Below are positions 43,759 through 53,186 of a DNA stretch of 64,000 bases, in pieces. The translations under genes were made by a program, and so were the position numbers. The notes beneath the pieces were generated by a model. It was not told the DNA's origin. It did not search any database and was given only the letters and a program-made list of their open reading frames with translations. The DNA is from GAS368 sp965227745. GTDB lineage: Bacteria; Verrucomicrobiota; Verrucomicrobiia; Opitutales; Opitutaceae. Position 1 is the first letter of the stretch, and every line of letters starts with the position of its first letter. The stretch spans positions 4,092,001 through 4,156,000 of the forward strand of contig OZ245769.1 of assembly GCA_965227745.1 (NCBI GenBank), written 5' to 3'.

Positions 43759-45963
43759 ATGCCTTCGCTCCGTCGCCTGCCCTTTGCGCTCCCGCTGTTC
43801 GTCTTCGCCGCCCTCGCGCTGGTGTGCTCGCCCGTGCTCCGCGCCGCGTCGAAGCCCTCGCCGGTCAAGGCCTCCCTCGTCTCCTCCGATCTCTCCGTCA
43901 AGCCCGGCCAGCCGATCACCGTGGCGCTGCGCCTCGTGCACGATGCCCACTGGCACACCTACTGGCTGAATCCCGGCACCGGCCTCGCCACCTCGCTCAA
44001 TTGGAAACTCCCCGCCGGCTGGACCGCCGGCCCCATCCAGTGGCCCGCCCCTAATCTCTTGAAAGACGCCAAGGGCGGCATCATCGGCAACGGCTACGAG
44101 GGCGATCTGCTGCTCCCGGTCACGCTCACCCCGCCCGCCGATCTCGCTGTCGGCGCCGATGTCCGCCTCGAAGCCACCGCCGACTGGCTGATGTGCGAAG
44201 AAATCTGCGTCCCCGGCAGCGCCAATGTCTCCCTCATCCTCCACGTCTCCGCCGACGCCCCTAAGCCCGAGGCCAACTTCGGCGAGAAAATCCGCGCCGT
44301 CGTCGCCGGTCTCCCGCGCACCGACGCCGCGTGGAAAACCTCCGCCACCCGCGCCGATAAAACCGTCACCCTCACCGTCACGCCCGCCTCCCCCGGCGGT
44401 GCCACGCCGAAAGACCTCCGCTTCTTTTCCGACGACGCCTTCATCGGCCACGAAGAACCCCAGACCGTAAAAGAAGACGGCAAAGGCGGCTTTATCGTCA
44501 CGTTGCCCATCTCCCCCGACGGCCCCAAAGACGTAAAACAACTCCTCGGCGTCCTCACGTCCTCCACCGGCTGGCTGCCGAACAACGTCCTCAAGGGCCT
44601 CCGCATCGACACCCCGCTCGCCGCCGGTCCTGCCACCGCAGCCACCACCGCCTCGACCGCAGCCTCCAGCCCCATGTCCGGTTCCGGCGGCTCCGGCTCT
44701 CAACCCTCATCTCTCAACGCTCAACCCTCGGCTGCCGCCAGCGGCAGCCTGCTCGGCACGCTCCTCCTCGCCTTCGTCGGCGGCCTCATCCTCAACCTGA
44801 TGCCCTGCGTCTTCCCCGTGCTCGGCATCAAGATCCTCGGCTTCGTCAATCAAGCCGGGCACGACAAAAAGAAGGTCGTGATGCACGGCCTCGTCTTCGC
44901 CGGCGGCGTGCTCCTTTCGTTCTGGGCCCTCGCCACCGTCCTCGCGGTCTTGCGCGCCGGTGGCTCGCAGGTTGGCTGGGGCTTCCAGCTCCAGTCGCCC
45001 GGCTTCGTCTTCACGCTCGCCGCCGTGATGCTCGTCTTCGCGATGAATATGAGCGGCGTCTTCGAGTTCGGCCTCAGCGCCACCGCCGTCGGCGGCGAGC
45101 TGCAGTCGAAGTCCGGCTACGCGGGCTCGTTCTTCACCGGGGTCCTCGCCACCGTCGTCGCCACGCCGTGCTCCGCACCGTTCCTCGCGCCCGCGCTCGG
45201 CGCCGCGCTCGCTGTTTCCACCGTCGAGTCGTTCGCCATTTTCACCGCCATCGCGATCGGTCTTTCGCTGCCCTATCTGGCGCTCTCGATTTTCCCGCAG
45301 GCCATTAAAATTCTCCCGCGCCCGGGCGCATGGATGGAGACGTTTAAGCAGGCCATGGCTTTCCCGCTCTACGCCACCGTCGGCGCGCTCGTGTGGGTGC
45401 TCGCCGGCCAGACGACCGACGAGGGCCTGCTCAACACCGTCTTCGGCCTCGTGCTCGTCGCCTTCGGCGTCTGGGTCTACGGCCGCTGGAATGCCCCCGG
45501 CGCCTCCGCGGGCCGAGCGCGTTTCGGCGTCGCCGGCCTAATCGTCGCCGGTCTCGCCGGTGCCTGGCTCGGCTGGCCCCACACCGCCGACGCCAAGCCC
45601 ACCGATGGCTCCGCCCCCGCCGTCGTCTGGGACGTGTGGAGCCCCGAGGCCGTCGCCAAGCTCCGCAGCGAAGGCCGCATCGTGTACGTCGATTTCACCG
45701 CCCGCTGGTGCGCCACGTGCCAGACCAACAAGAAACTCGTCTTCCACTCCGAGGAGGTCCTCCGCTATTTCGCCGACAAAAAAATCGCCACCCTCCGCGC
45801 TGACTGGACGAACAAAGACCCCCGCATCACCGCCGAGCTCGCCGCCTACGACCGCAGCGCCGTCCCCTTCAACCTCATCTGGCTCCCCGGCAAAGACAAA
45901 CCCGTCCTCCTCCCCGAAGCCCTCACGCCGGGCACGGTGCTGGATGCGTTAAAAAAGGGGTGA
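43759..45963 (+). CDS. dsbD: DsbD-family thiol:disulfide interchange protein
   Basis: A 734-residue membrane protein that passes electrons from cytoplasmic thioredoxin to exported proteins. Signal peptide; an N-terminal DsbD-alpha-like domain with WLMCEEICVPG; a membrane domain of about eight segments with the redox motifs NLMPCVFPVLG and ATPCSAPFLAP; and a C-terminal thioredoxin domain with RWCATCQTNK. All key cysteine pairs are present. ATG 43759 is preferred over an in-frame TTG 9 bp upstream. A Ser/Gly/Ala linker (about 290-325) separates the first two parts. Confidence 0.95.
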   Translation: MPSLRRLPFALPLFVFAALALVCSPVLRAASKPSPVKASLVSSDLSVKPGQPITVALRLVHDAHWHTYWLNPGTGLATSLNWKLPAGWTAGPIQWPAPNLLKDAKGGIIGNGYEGDLLLPVTLTPPADLAVGADVRLEATADWLMCEEICVPGSANVSLILHVSADAPKPEANFGEKIRAVVAGLPRTDAAWKTSATRADKTVTLTVTPASPGGATPKDLRFFSDDAFIGHEEPQTVKEDGKGGFIVTLPISPDGPKDVKQLLGVLTSSTGWLPNNVLKGLRIDTPLAAGPATAATTASTAASSPMSGSGGSGSQPSSLNAQPSAAASGSLLGTLLLAFVGGLILNLMPCVFPVLGIKILGFVNQAGHDKKKVVMHGLVFAGGVLLSFWALATVLAVLRAGGSQVGWGFQLQSPGFVFTLAAVMLVFAMNMSGVFEFGLSATAVGGELQSKSGYAGSFFTGVLATVVATPCSAPFLAPALGAALAVSTVESFAIFTAIAIGLSLPYLALSIFPQAIKILPRPGAWMETFKQAMAFPLYATVGALVWVLAGQTTDEGLLNTVFGLVLVAFGVWVYGRWNAPGASAGRARFGVAGLIVAGLAGAWLGWPHTADAKPTDGSAPAVVWDVWSPEAVAKLRSEGRIVYVDFTARWCATCQTNKKLVFHSEEVLRYFADKKIATLRADWTNKDPRITAELAAYDRSAVPFNLIWLPGKDKPVLLPEALTPGTVLDALKKG

Positions 45964-46124
45964 CGAGCACTGCCCTGCACCTTGTGTGCTACCGCTCGTC
46001 ACGGCCCGATTGAGGCCCTTTCGGGCCAAACATAATTTCGGGAAGCGCGATGCGTCTTGCGCGCTAGCTCCCCTATGTATTATCGAAACCAAGTGGCCAA
46101 CCCAAGCTCTTGCGTTTCCTCTCC

Positions 46125-46756
46125 ATGAGATTTCTCGCTGTCGCGCTTTTTTCTTAAGCATCACGCTCCGGGCTGAAGACGACCTCAAAGGTGAAATCGC
46201 GCGAGTAGCGGCGATTAGTAATTCTATCGAACGTCTTGCGGCTTTCGATGCTCTGGCCCAGCGAATTGGCGCCGCGCCCGGCTCTCAAGTATCTGAGGAG
46301 TCGACGGGTCGCTGGAAGATTAAAACCGAGATCTCTCCGGTCGACGACAGTACGACCCTCGTCGCCAGCCTTTATGCCGACGAAGAGGTAACTATTGGTT
46401 ATAACAAAAAGCATTTCCCTTATTTGATCGTCAGGTATTTTGAGGGTAGGCTTCAAAGCTGCGTTGGGTTCGACGCATTTCTTGGCACAGGAAGTATTTC
46501 AGCCACCCTGCGTTTCGACAAGGACACCGCGCAAACCCAAGATCTGGACATATCAACCAATCATCAATCGGGCTTTGTTAGAGACGCCGCCGTCTTGGCT
46601 TTTGTCCGCAAGCTGGCCACGTCACAGTCCCTCCTCGTTCGCCTCACTCCCTTTAGCCAAAATCCGGTGACCGTTTCATTTTCGACCAAGGGTTTTGAAA
46701 AGCTTCTGCCCGAATTTGAAAAACTCGCCGCGCAAAAAAAGCCGAAGAAAAAATAA
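46125..46756 (+). pseudogene. VasI/TagO-like exported protein with a frameshift in the signal peptide
   Basis: The ATG at 46125 opens MRFLAVALFS and then stops. The remaining product reads from the next frame as FFLSITLRAEDDLKGE and on to the stop at 46756. Adding one T to the six-T run at 46147-46152 restores a perfect signal peptide, MRFLAVALFFLSITLRAED. The mature part (WKIKTEISPVDDSTTLVASL, LIVRYFEGRLQ, LVRLTPFSQNPVTVSFST) resembles VasI/TagO proteins associated with type VI secretion, though no T6SS genes are in the window. Likely a sequencing error in the homopolymer, otherwise a real inactivating or slippage-controlled frameshift. Confidence 0.65.
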
Positions 46757-46809
46757 GACCGCACGGTTCCAAACATCGCAACTAGATTATCTACGAGCGT
46801 CCTCCACCC

Positions 46810-47439
46810 TCACCCCGTCCCCGACGCCGTCCGCGTATCCCTCCGCCCCAGCGCCGATATCTCCGTCGCGATTTGCAGGGGCGATAGCACGAAGTCCACG
46901 CAGCCCATGCTGATGGCTTGGAAGGGCATGCTGTCCACCTTGGCTGAAGAATCCTGCGCAAAGGTGATGCCGCCCCGGGCCTTCACGAGCGCGCACCCTT
47001 CCGTGCCGTCGCCATCGCCGCCGGACAGAATCACGGCGATCGCCGCCGACCCGAGCTCCATCGCGAGAGACTTCAGGAAAAAATCCACCTGATGGTGCCG
47101 GCTCGCAAACGTGCGCGGCGACACACTGCGAAACATCCCGCGTTTTAAAAACAGATCACAGTTGGGCTCGATCACATAGACCGCATTGGCGGCCGGTTCC
47201 ATGCCATCCTCCGCCGTGAATACGGGCATCGGCGTCCAACTTTGGAGTTCCTTCATCACTCCGCGGTGCGTGGGATGCAGATGGGGTATAAACACAAAGG
47301 CCATGCCCGTATCGGGTTCGAGGCTCCCCAATAGCGGCTTGAACGCCGCGACCGCTCCCGACGATCCCCCAATGCCGACGATTCGTCGCGGCGCATGCGT
47401 GGCGTCAAAGATGCCAGATAAATTGGGCGGCGGCTCCAT
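46810..47439 (-). CDS. Stand-alone CheB methylesterase domain protein
   Basis: A 209-residue CheB-like catalytic domain without receiver domain. The catalytic serine lies in VGIGGSSG (S26), the histidine in FIPHLHP (H53) and the aspartate in SGGDGDGTEG (D144). CheB removes methyl groups from chemoreceptor glutamates. ATG 47439 starts MEPPPNLSG; the longer frame is implausible. No chemotaxis genes are nearby, so its receptor is elsewhere, or it belongs to the CheB/CheR-type sensor group and has lost its partner. It diverges from the phytase-like gene. Confidence 0.85.
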   Translation of the reverse strand: MEPPPNLSGIFDATHAPRRIVGIGGSSGAVAAFKPLLGSLEPDTGMAFVFIPHLHPTHRGVMKELQSWTPMPVFTAEDGMEPAANAVYVIEPNCDLFLKRGMFRSVSPRTFASRHHQVDFFLKSLAMELGSAAIAVILSGGDGDGTEGCALVKARGGITFAQDSSAKVDSMPFQAISMGCVDFVLSPLQIATEISALGRRDTRTASGTG

Positions 47440-47608
47440 TTCACTCTTCGACAGCCAAACCCACCCGGTCTCCCACGAGCGGAGTCGAATACGCAAACAT
47501 GTGTCTCCTCCTAATACTGTCGTCCTCGGCTCCCTGCACCAAGATGACACCGAATCGTCACCCGGCCGCCACGCTATCGTCCCACGGCGTTGAGACTCTG
47601 GTCGTTGC

Positions 47609-49495
47609 ATGCGTCTACCTGCCGTTCCCAACCTTCGTCTCCACTCCGCGCGCGCTCTCGCCGCGCTCGTTTGCCTTTCCTGCGTCGCTCCGGCGGCGTT
47701 CGCGCAGTCGCCCAATTCCATTAATATTGGCGGTAACACCTTTATCAATCAGGGCCTCGTCGGCGTCGGCCGTATCCCCGCCAGCGCCAAGGATAAATTC
47801 GGCGAGACCATCGGCTCCTTCTCCGCGCTCACCTACGATGCCAAGTCCTGGAAGCGTAATGCCGACGGCACGTACTCTGGCACGTTCTACATGCAGCCGG
47901 ATCGGGGCTACAACAACCCCAACACCACCAACTGGCGCGCGCGCTTCTTCACGCTCGCGATCAATTTCGCCCCGTCGATGGCCGGCGGCACCGCGCAAAA
48001 CCAAGTCGGTATCACCGTTTCGGATACGACCCTTTTGACCGAGGCCGATGGCACCCCGTTCACCGCCCTCGATGCCACGTCCGCCGGCACGGGCCAGCGC
48101 GCCGGTTTCCCCGCCCTGCCTCAGGCCTTCAATGGCCGCCTCTCCCTCGATGCCGAGGGCATCGTCCGCCTGCCCGATGGCACGTTCTTCATCAGCGACG
48201 AGTACGGGCCCTACGTCTACAAGTTCACCGCCGACGGCAAGCTCACCTCCGTCATCCGCCCGCCCGCCGCCATCGTGCCGCAGCGCAACGGCAGCGACTC
48301 CTTCGCCTCCAACAATCCCGGCCCCGGCCAGCCCGTCCCCACGCCCGCCGACCCCACCGTCGGTCGCCAGAATAATCAGGGCCTCGAAGGCCTCTCGCTC
48401 GCGCCCGATGGCAAGACCCTCTTCGCCCTCCTCCAATCCGCCACCCGCCAGGACGGCGGCACCGGTGGTGCCAGCACCACGCGCTTCAACACCCGCCTGC
48501 TCGCCTACGACATCACCGGCGCCACCCCGCGCTTGAAGGGCGAGTACGTCCTCCAGCTCCCCACCGTGCGCACCGCCGCCGGCGCCACGCTGGTCTGCGC
48601 GCAGAGCGAAATCCTCGCCATCAACAGCACCCAGTTCCTCGTCCTCGCCCGCGACGCCGGCTTCGGCCACACCTACGCGATCGCGACCTCCGTCTATCGC
48701 AACATCCTCGTCTACGACATCAGCGGCGCCACCAACATCGCCGGCACCAAGTTCGACGACCCGGCCAACCCCATCGCGCCCGCCGGCGTGCTCGACGCCT
48801 CGATCAAGCCCGCCGCGCGCAGCGAGTTTATCAATATCAACGACTCCGCGCAGCTCGCCAAGTTCGGCCTCCACAACGGCCCGACCGACGACAACAACAA
48901 CCTCTACGAAAAGTGGGAGGCCATGACGCTCGTCCCCGCCCTCGATCCCGCCACGCCCAACGACTACTTCCTCTTCGTCGGCAACGATAACGACTTCATC
49001 ACGCAAAACGGCTTTCAGGACGGCATCGCCTACTCTCACCCCTCCGGCATGGACAACGATTCAATGCTCCTCGTCTACCGCCTCACCCTGCCCGGCCGCA
49101 TGCTGAATGTCTCCAGCCGCGCGCAGACCGGCACCGGGGCCGCCGCGCACGTTGCCGGCTTCGTCGTCAGCGGCCCCAAACCCAAGACCCTCCTCGTCCG
49201 CGGCGTCGGCCCCGGCCTCGCCGCCTACGGCCTCTCCGGCGCGCTCGCCGATCCCGTCCTCGCCATCTTCGACGCCAGCGGCACCCAGATCGCCCTCAAC
49301 GACAACTGGGCCGACAACACCAACGCCGCCGACATCCGCACCCTCACCACCGCCTCTGGTGCCTTCGCCCTGAGCGACGCCTCCAAAGACTCCGCTCTCC
49401 TCCTCACCCTCGACCCCGGCACCTACACCGCCTCAGTCACCGGCGCCGCCGGCACCACCGGCATCAGCCTCGTCGAAGTTTACGAGGTCCCGTAA
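47609..49495 (+). CDS. Exported phytase-like esterase with Opitutus-type C-terminal domain
   Basis: A 628-residue protein with a signal peptide (cleavage near AFA/QSP). An esterase-like-of-phytase domain (about 45-490) has FSALTYDAKSW, FYMQPDRGYNN, DGTFFISDEYGPYVYKF, NNQGLEGLSLAPDG and KWEAMTLVP. The C-terminal 130 residues (LNVSSRAQTGTGAAAHVAGF, LLVRGVGPGLAAYGL, ALNDNWADN) match the repeated C-terminal domain of the giant delta-60 protein. Probably hydrolyses an external ester; the substrate is unknown. Ends with a terminator 126 bp downstream. Confidence 0.87.
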   Translation: MRLPAVPNLRLHSARALAALVCLSCVAPAAFAQSPNSINIGGNTFINQGLVGVGRIPASAKDKFGETIGSFSALTYDAKSWKRNADGTYSGTFYMQPDRGYNNPNTTNWRARFFTLAINFAPSMAGGTAQNQVGITVSDTTLLTEADGTPFTALDATSAGTGQRAGFPALPQAFNGRLSLDAEGIVRLPDGTFFISDEYGPYVYKFTADGKLTSVIRPPAAIVPQRNGSDSFASNNPGPGQPVPTPADPTVGRQNNQGLEGLSLAPDGKTLFALLQSATRQDGGTGGASTTRFNTRLLAYDITGATPRLKGEYVLQLPTVRTAAGATLVCAQSEILAINSTQFLVLARDAGFGHTYAIATSVYRNILVYDISGATNIAGTKFDDPANPIAPAGVLDASIKPAARSEFININDSAQLAKFGLHNGPTDDNNNLYEKWEAMTLVPALDPATPNDYFLFVGNDNDFITQNGFQDGIAYSHPSGMDNDSMLLVYRLTLPGRMLNVSSRAQTGTGAAAHVAGFVVSGPKPKTLLVRGVGPGLAAYGLSGALADPVLAIFDASGTQIALNDNWADNTNAADIRTLTTASGAFALSDASKDSALLLTLDPGTYTASVTGAAGTTGISLVEVYEVP

Positions 49496-49620
49496 TACCA
49501 ATAGCTGATGAGGTTTTGATTTTCTGGTAGCTGCGAGTGTGAGCGAGTGGCGGTTTGGCTATCGTCCAAATCTCAACCGACGTTGGTACAAATCAAAAGC
49601 TCTCTTCGTTCAGCACACCC

Positions 49621-49652
49621 GGCGCGGCCCCTAAAAAGGCCGCGCCTTTTTT
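49621..49652 (+). terminator. Terminator downstream of the phytase-like gene
   Basis: A 9-bp stem GGCGCGGCC/GGCCGCGCC (49621-49629, 49638-49646) with an 8-nt loop is followed by TTTTTT. Confidence 0.85.
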
Positions 49653-50025
49653 GTGCCGCCATCCAACGGAGGGGCGGTTTCCCAACCGACCCCGCTATCA
49701 GCCACGCTCCGCCCCATCCTTCACGCTCTCGCCGTGACTGCGGCATCCTGCCGCAGAGTCGCCCGAGCCCCTCGCGGCCAAAGGCCGCCGCAAAAAATAT
49801 AATTCCTCGTCTCCTCGACTCTCACCGCCCCGTCGCCCCATCCCATTCGCTCCGAGGGTAGGGTCCGACCTCCGGGCGGACCGTCAGGACATCCTAATCG
49901 CTTCACCACCCACAAACCCTACGAGTCTCTTCGCGGCTCCTCTCCTGATTCTTCTCTGCGTCTCTGTGCCTCTGTGGTTAACCGGATTGAGCTCACTATC
50001 CGTGTCCATCCGTGGTTAAAAAAAC
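49653..50025. other. 373-bp intergenic region with two GTGGTTAA-family words
   Basis: No gene is supported between the terminator and the end of the RND gene. Near its right end are two members of the intergenic word family: CTGCGTCTCTGTGCCTCTG followed by TGGTTAA (49956-49981), and CCGTGTCCATCCGTGGTTAA (50000-50019). The left part is low-complexity GC-rich sequence. Confidence 0.45.
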
Positions 50026-53000
50026 TCAGTGCGTTTCAGTCCCCTCCCGCTTCGCATGCTCCGCCATGCGCTCCTGCAGGCCCTTGCCCTTGAAGAGCCC
50101 GCGGACCACCACGAAGAACACTGGCACCAAAAAGATCGCCAGCAGCGTACCGCTGATCATGCCGCCGATCACGCCCGTGCCGATTGCGTTCTGGCTCGCT
50201 GAGCCCGCGCCCTTGGTCAGGGCGAGCGGCAACACGCCGAGGATAAACGCGAACGAGGTCATCAAAATTGGCCGCAACCGTAATTGCACCGCTTCCAACG
50301 TCGCCTCAATCAGGCCCCGGCCCTGCCCGAGCAGGCTCTCGGCAAACTCGATGATCAGAATCGCGTTCTTCGTCGAGAGACCGATCGTCACGAGCAGGCC
50401 AACCTTGAAGTACACATCGTTCGGCAGCCCGCGCAGGGTCGTCGCGGCGAGTGCACCCACGATACCGAGCGGCACCACGAGGATGACCGCGAGCGGGATC
50501 GACCAGCTTTCATAGAGCGCGGCGAGACAGAGAAACACGACGACCAGCGAGATCGCGTAGAGCATGGGTGCCTGCGAGCCCGAGAGCCGTTCCTCGTACG
50601 ACTGGCCCGTCCACTCAAAGCCGATGCCGGTGGGCAGTTGTCGCGCCATGTCTTCCATCGCCTGCATCGCTTCGCCGGTGCTTTTGCCGGGCGGCGCGGC
50701 GCCGATGATTTCCATCGAGGGAAAGCCGTTGTAGCGCTGCAGCAGTGGCGCGCCAAAAATCCACCGCGTGCGCACAAAGGCCGACAGCGGTACCATCGTG
50801 CCTGCCGCGTTCTTCACGAACACCTGCGAGATATCCTCCGGCTTCATGCGAAACGCCGCGTCGAGCTGCATCACCACGCGCTGCACACGATTGCCGTGCA
50901 CGAAATTATTGATGTACGCCGAGCCGAAGCTCGCCTGCAGCGCCGTGTTCACATCGCCGAGGGCGACGCCGAGCGTGGTCGCCTTGTCCTCGTCGATCTC
51001 GAGCTTGAGCTGCGCCGTGTCCTCGAGGCCCTGCAGGCGCACCTGCGCGACATGCGGATTTTTAGCCGCCATCGCGAGGAGTTGATTGCGCGCCTCGACG
51101 AGCTTGTCGTGCCCGAGGCCCGCGAGATCCTGCAGTTGGAAATCGAATCCCGACGAGGTGCCGAGCTCCGAAATTGCGGGCGGATTCACCGGAAATACAA
51201 CCGCGTCCTTGATTTTGCTGAGCCCGGCAAACGATCGCGCGATCACCTTCTGCACGGTGTGCTCCGAGCCGCTGCGCTCCTCCCATGGCTTGAGGCGGAC
51301 AAAGGCCAGCGCGGAGTTTTGTCCGCGGCCATTGAAGCTGAAGCCCGCGACCGTGATGAATTGCTCGATCTCCGGCTGCGCGAAATAGAACTGCTCGACC
51401 TGCTTGATCACATCGAGCGAGCGCGTCTGCGTCGCGCCGACGGGCAACTGAATCGCGGTGATAAAGTATCCTTGGTCCTCATCCGGCAAAAACGCCGAGG
51501 GCATCCGCACGTAGAGCCACGCCACGAGGCCGACGATGCCGGCAAAGATCAGCATGTAGCGGCCTGTTTTGCGCACCATGCGGCCGACGCCGTTGCGGTA
51601 CCGCATCGTGCCTTGGTTAAATTTCCGGTTGAACCAGCCAAAGAAGCCGCGCCGCTCGTGGTGCTCACCCTTCGCCACCGGCTGCAGCAGCGTCGCGCAG
51701 AGCGCGGGCGTGAGCGAGAGCGCGAGAAACACCGAGAAGAGCATCGAGGCGACGAGCGCGATGGAGAACTGCCGGTAGATCGCGCCGACCGAGCCCTGGA
51801 AAAACGCCATCGGGATAAACACCGCCGTGAGCACGAGCGTGATGCCGATGAGCGCGCTCGTGATCTGCCCCATCGCCTTGCGCGTCGCATCGCGCGGTGA
51901 GAGCCCTTCTTCCGTCATGATGCGTTCGACGTTTTCGATGACGACAATCGCATCGTCCACGAGGATGCCGATCGCCAGCACCATGCCAAACATGCTGAGC
52001 ACATTGATCGAGAAACCAAACGCGTACATCACCGCAAAGGTGCCGAGCAGCGCCACGGGTACGACAATCGTGGGGATGAAGGTCGCGCGAAAGTTCTGCA
52101 GGAACAGATACATCACGAGAAACACGAGCACGATGGCCTCGACGAGGGTCTTCACGACTTCCTCGATGGAGAGCTTCACGAAGGTCGAGGTATCCAGTGG
52201 ATAATTCACTACCACGCCGGGCGGGAAGAAGCGCGACAGCTCCTTCACCTTGGCGCGGATGGCCTCCGCGGCATCGAGCGCATTGCCCGTGGGCGAGAGC
52301 TTGATCGCCATCGCCGCCGAGGGATTGCCATTGATGCGGGCTTGGAGGTTGTAGTCCTGGCCGCCGAGTTCGATCCGCGCGACATCCCGCAAGCGCACGC
52401 GCGAGCCATCGGGCGTCACGCGCAGGAGAATGTTATTAAACTCTTCCACCGTGCTGAGCGTGGTGCGGCCCTGCATAATCACATTGAGCTGCTGGCCATC
52501 GACTGCCGGTCGGCCGCCGAGCTGACCCACCGCCACCTGCGCGTTTTGCGCCTGCACCGCCGTCTGCACATCCGCCGTCGTCAGGCGAAAGCTCGCGAGC
52601 TTCGAGGGATCGAGCCAGATGCGCATCGCATTCTCGGTGCCAAACATATTGGCCTCGCCCACGCCCGTCACGCGGCGGATCGGGTCGAGCACGTTGGACG
52701 CGATGTAGTTGCCCAGCGCGATTTCGTCCATGCTCCCATCCTTAGTGGAGAGCGCGATGAACATCATGAAATTGCGCGTCGACTTCGCCACCACCACGCC
52801 CTGCTGCTGCACGGTGAGCGGGAGGCTGGGTATCGCGAGTTGCACCTTGTTCTGCACCTGCACCTGCGCGGTGTCCGGATCGATGCCCGGCTGGAAATAG
52901 AGATTGATCGTCGCGATGCCCGAGGCATCCGCGCTCGACGACATATAGAGCAGGTTGTCGATGCCGTTCAGCTGCTGCTCTATGACGGAGACGACCGTGT

Positions 53001-53175
53001 TCTGCAGCGTGTCGGCCGAGGCGCCCGCGTAGTTGGCCGTCACGGAAATCGACGGCGGCGCGACGCGTGGGTACTGCGATACTGGCATCTGCGTGATCGC
53101 CAGCACGCCGAAGAGCATGATGAGCGTGGAGACGACCCACGCGAAAACCGGACGGTCGATGAAAAAGCGTGCCAT
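50026..53175 (-). CDS. RND multidrug efflux pump, HAE1 (AcrB/MexB) type
   Basis: A 1049-residue inner-membrane proton antiporter. It begins MARFFIDRPVFAWVVSTLIML and shows the RND landmarks GILVDDAIVVIENVERIM (the transmembrane Asp pair), FMPMAFF-like FIPMAFFQGSVGAIYRQFS, SALIGITLVLTAVF and a second half ending KNAILIIEFAE. Length and twelve-helix pattern match AcrB. It follows the adaptor gene by 11 bp in one operon. No outer-membrane channel (TolC/OprM) gene is present, so a channel encoded elsewhere must be used. Confidence 0.96.
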   Translation of the reverse strand: MARFFIDRPVFAWVVSTLIMLFGVLAITQMPVSQYPRVAPPSISVTANYAGASADTLQNTVVSVIEQQLNGIDNLLYMSSSADASGIATINLYFQPGIDPDTAQVQVQNKVQLAIPSLPLTVQQQGVVVAKSTRNFMMFIALSTKDGSMDEIALGNYIASNVLDPIRRVTGVGEANMFGTENAMRIWLDPSKLASFRLTTADVQTAVQAQNAQVAVGQLGGRPAVDGQQLNVIMQGRTTLSTVEEFNNILLRVTPDGSRVRLRDVARIELGGQDYNLQARINGNPSAAMAIKLSPTGNALDAAEAIRAKVKELSRFFPPGVVVNYPLDTSTFVKLSIEEVVKTLVEAIVLVFLVMYLFLQNFRATFIPTIVVPVALLGTFAVMYAFGFSINVLSMFGMVLAIGILVDDAIVVIENVERIMTEEGLSPRDATRKAMGQITSALIGITLVLTAVFIPMAFFQGSVGAIYRQFSIALVASMLFSVFLALSLTPALCATLLQPVAKGEHHERRGFFGWFNRKFNQGTMRYRNGVGRMVRKTGRYMLIFAGIVGLVAWLYVRMPSAFLPDEDQGYFITAIQLPVGATQTRSLDVIKQVEQFYFAQPEIEQFITVAGFSFNGRGQNSALAFVRLKPWEERSGSEHTVQKVIARSFAGLSKIKDAVVFPVNPPAISELGTSSGFDFQLQDLAGLGHDKLVEARNQLLAMAAKNPHVAQVRLQGLEDTAQLKLEIDEDKATTLGVALGDVNTALQASFGSAYINNFVHGNRVQRVVMQLDAAFRMKPEDISQVFVKNAAGTMVPLSAFVRTRWIFGAPLLQRYNGFPSMEIIGAAPPGKSTGEAMQAMEDMARQLPTGIGFEWTGQSYEERLSGSQAPMLYAISLVVVFLCLAALYESWSIPLAVILVVPLGIVGALAATTLRGLPNDVYFKVGLLVTIGLSTKNAILIIEFAESLLGQGRGLIEATLEAVQLRLRPILMTSFAFILGVLPLALTKGAGSASQNAIGTGVIGGMISGTLLAIFLVPVFFVVVRGLFKGKGLQERMAEHAKREGTETH

Positions 53176-53186
53176 GGTGGGTGGCG

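Noticed and set aside
46125..46756. VasI/TagO-like gene as evidence of a type VI secretion locus
   Set aside because: No other T6SS component is found in the flanking genes, so the resemblance alone does not support a secretion cluster.
50284..51900. A 538-codon plus-strand open frame opposite the RND pump
   Set aside because: His/Arg-rich shadow translation without domains; the RND gene on the minus strand is unambiguous.
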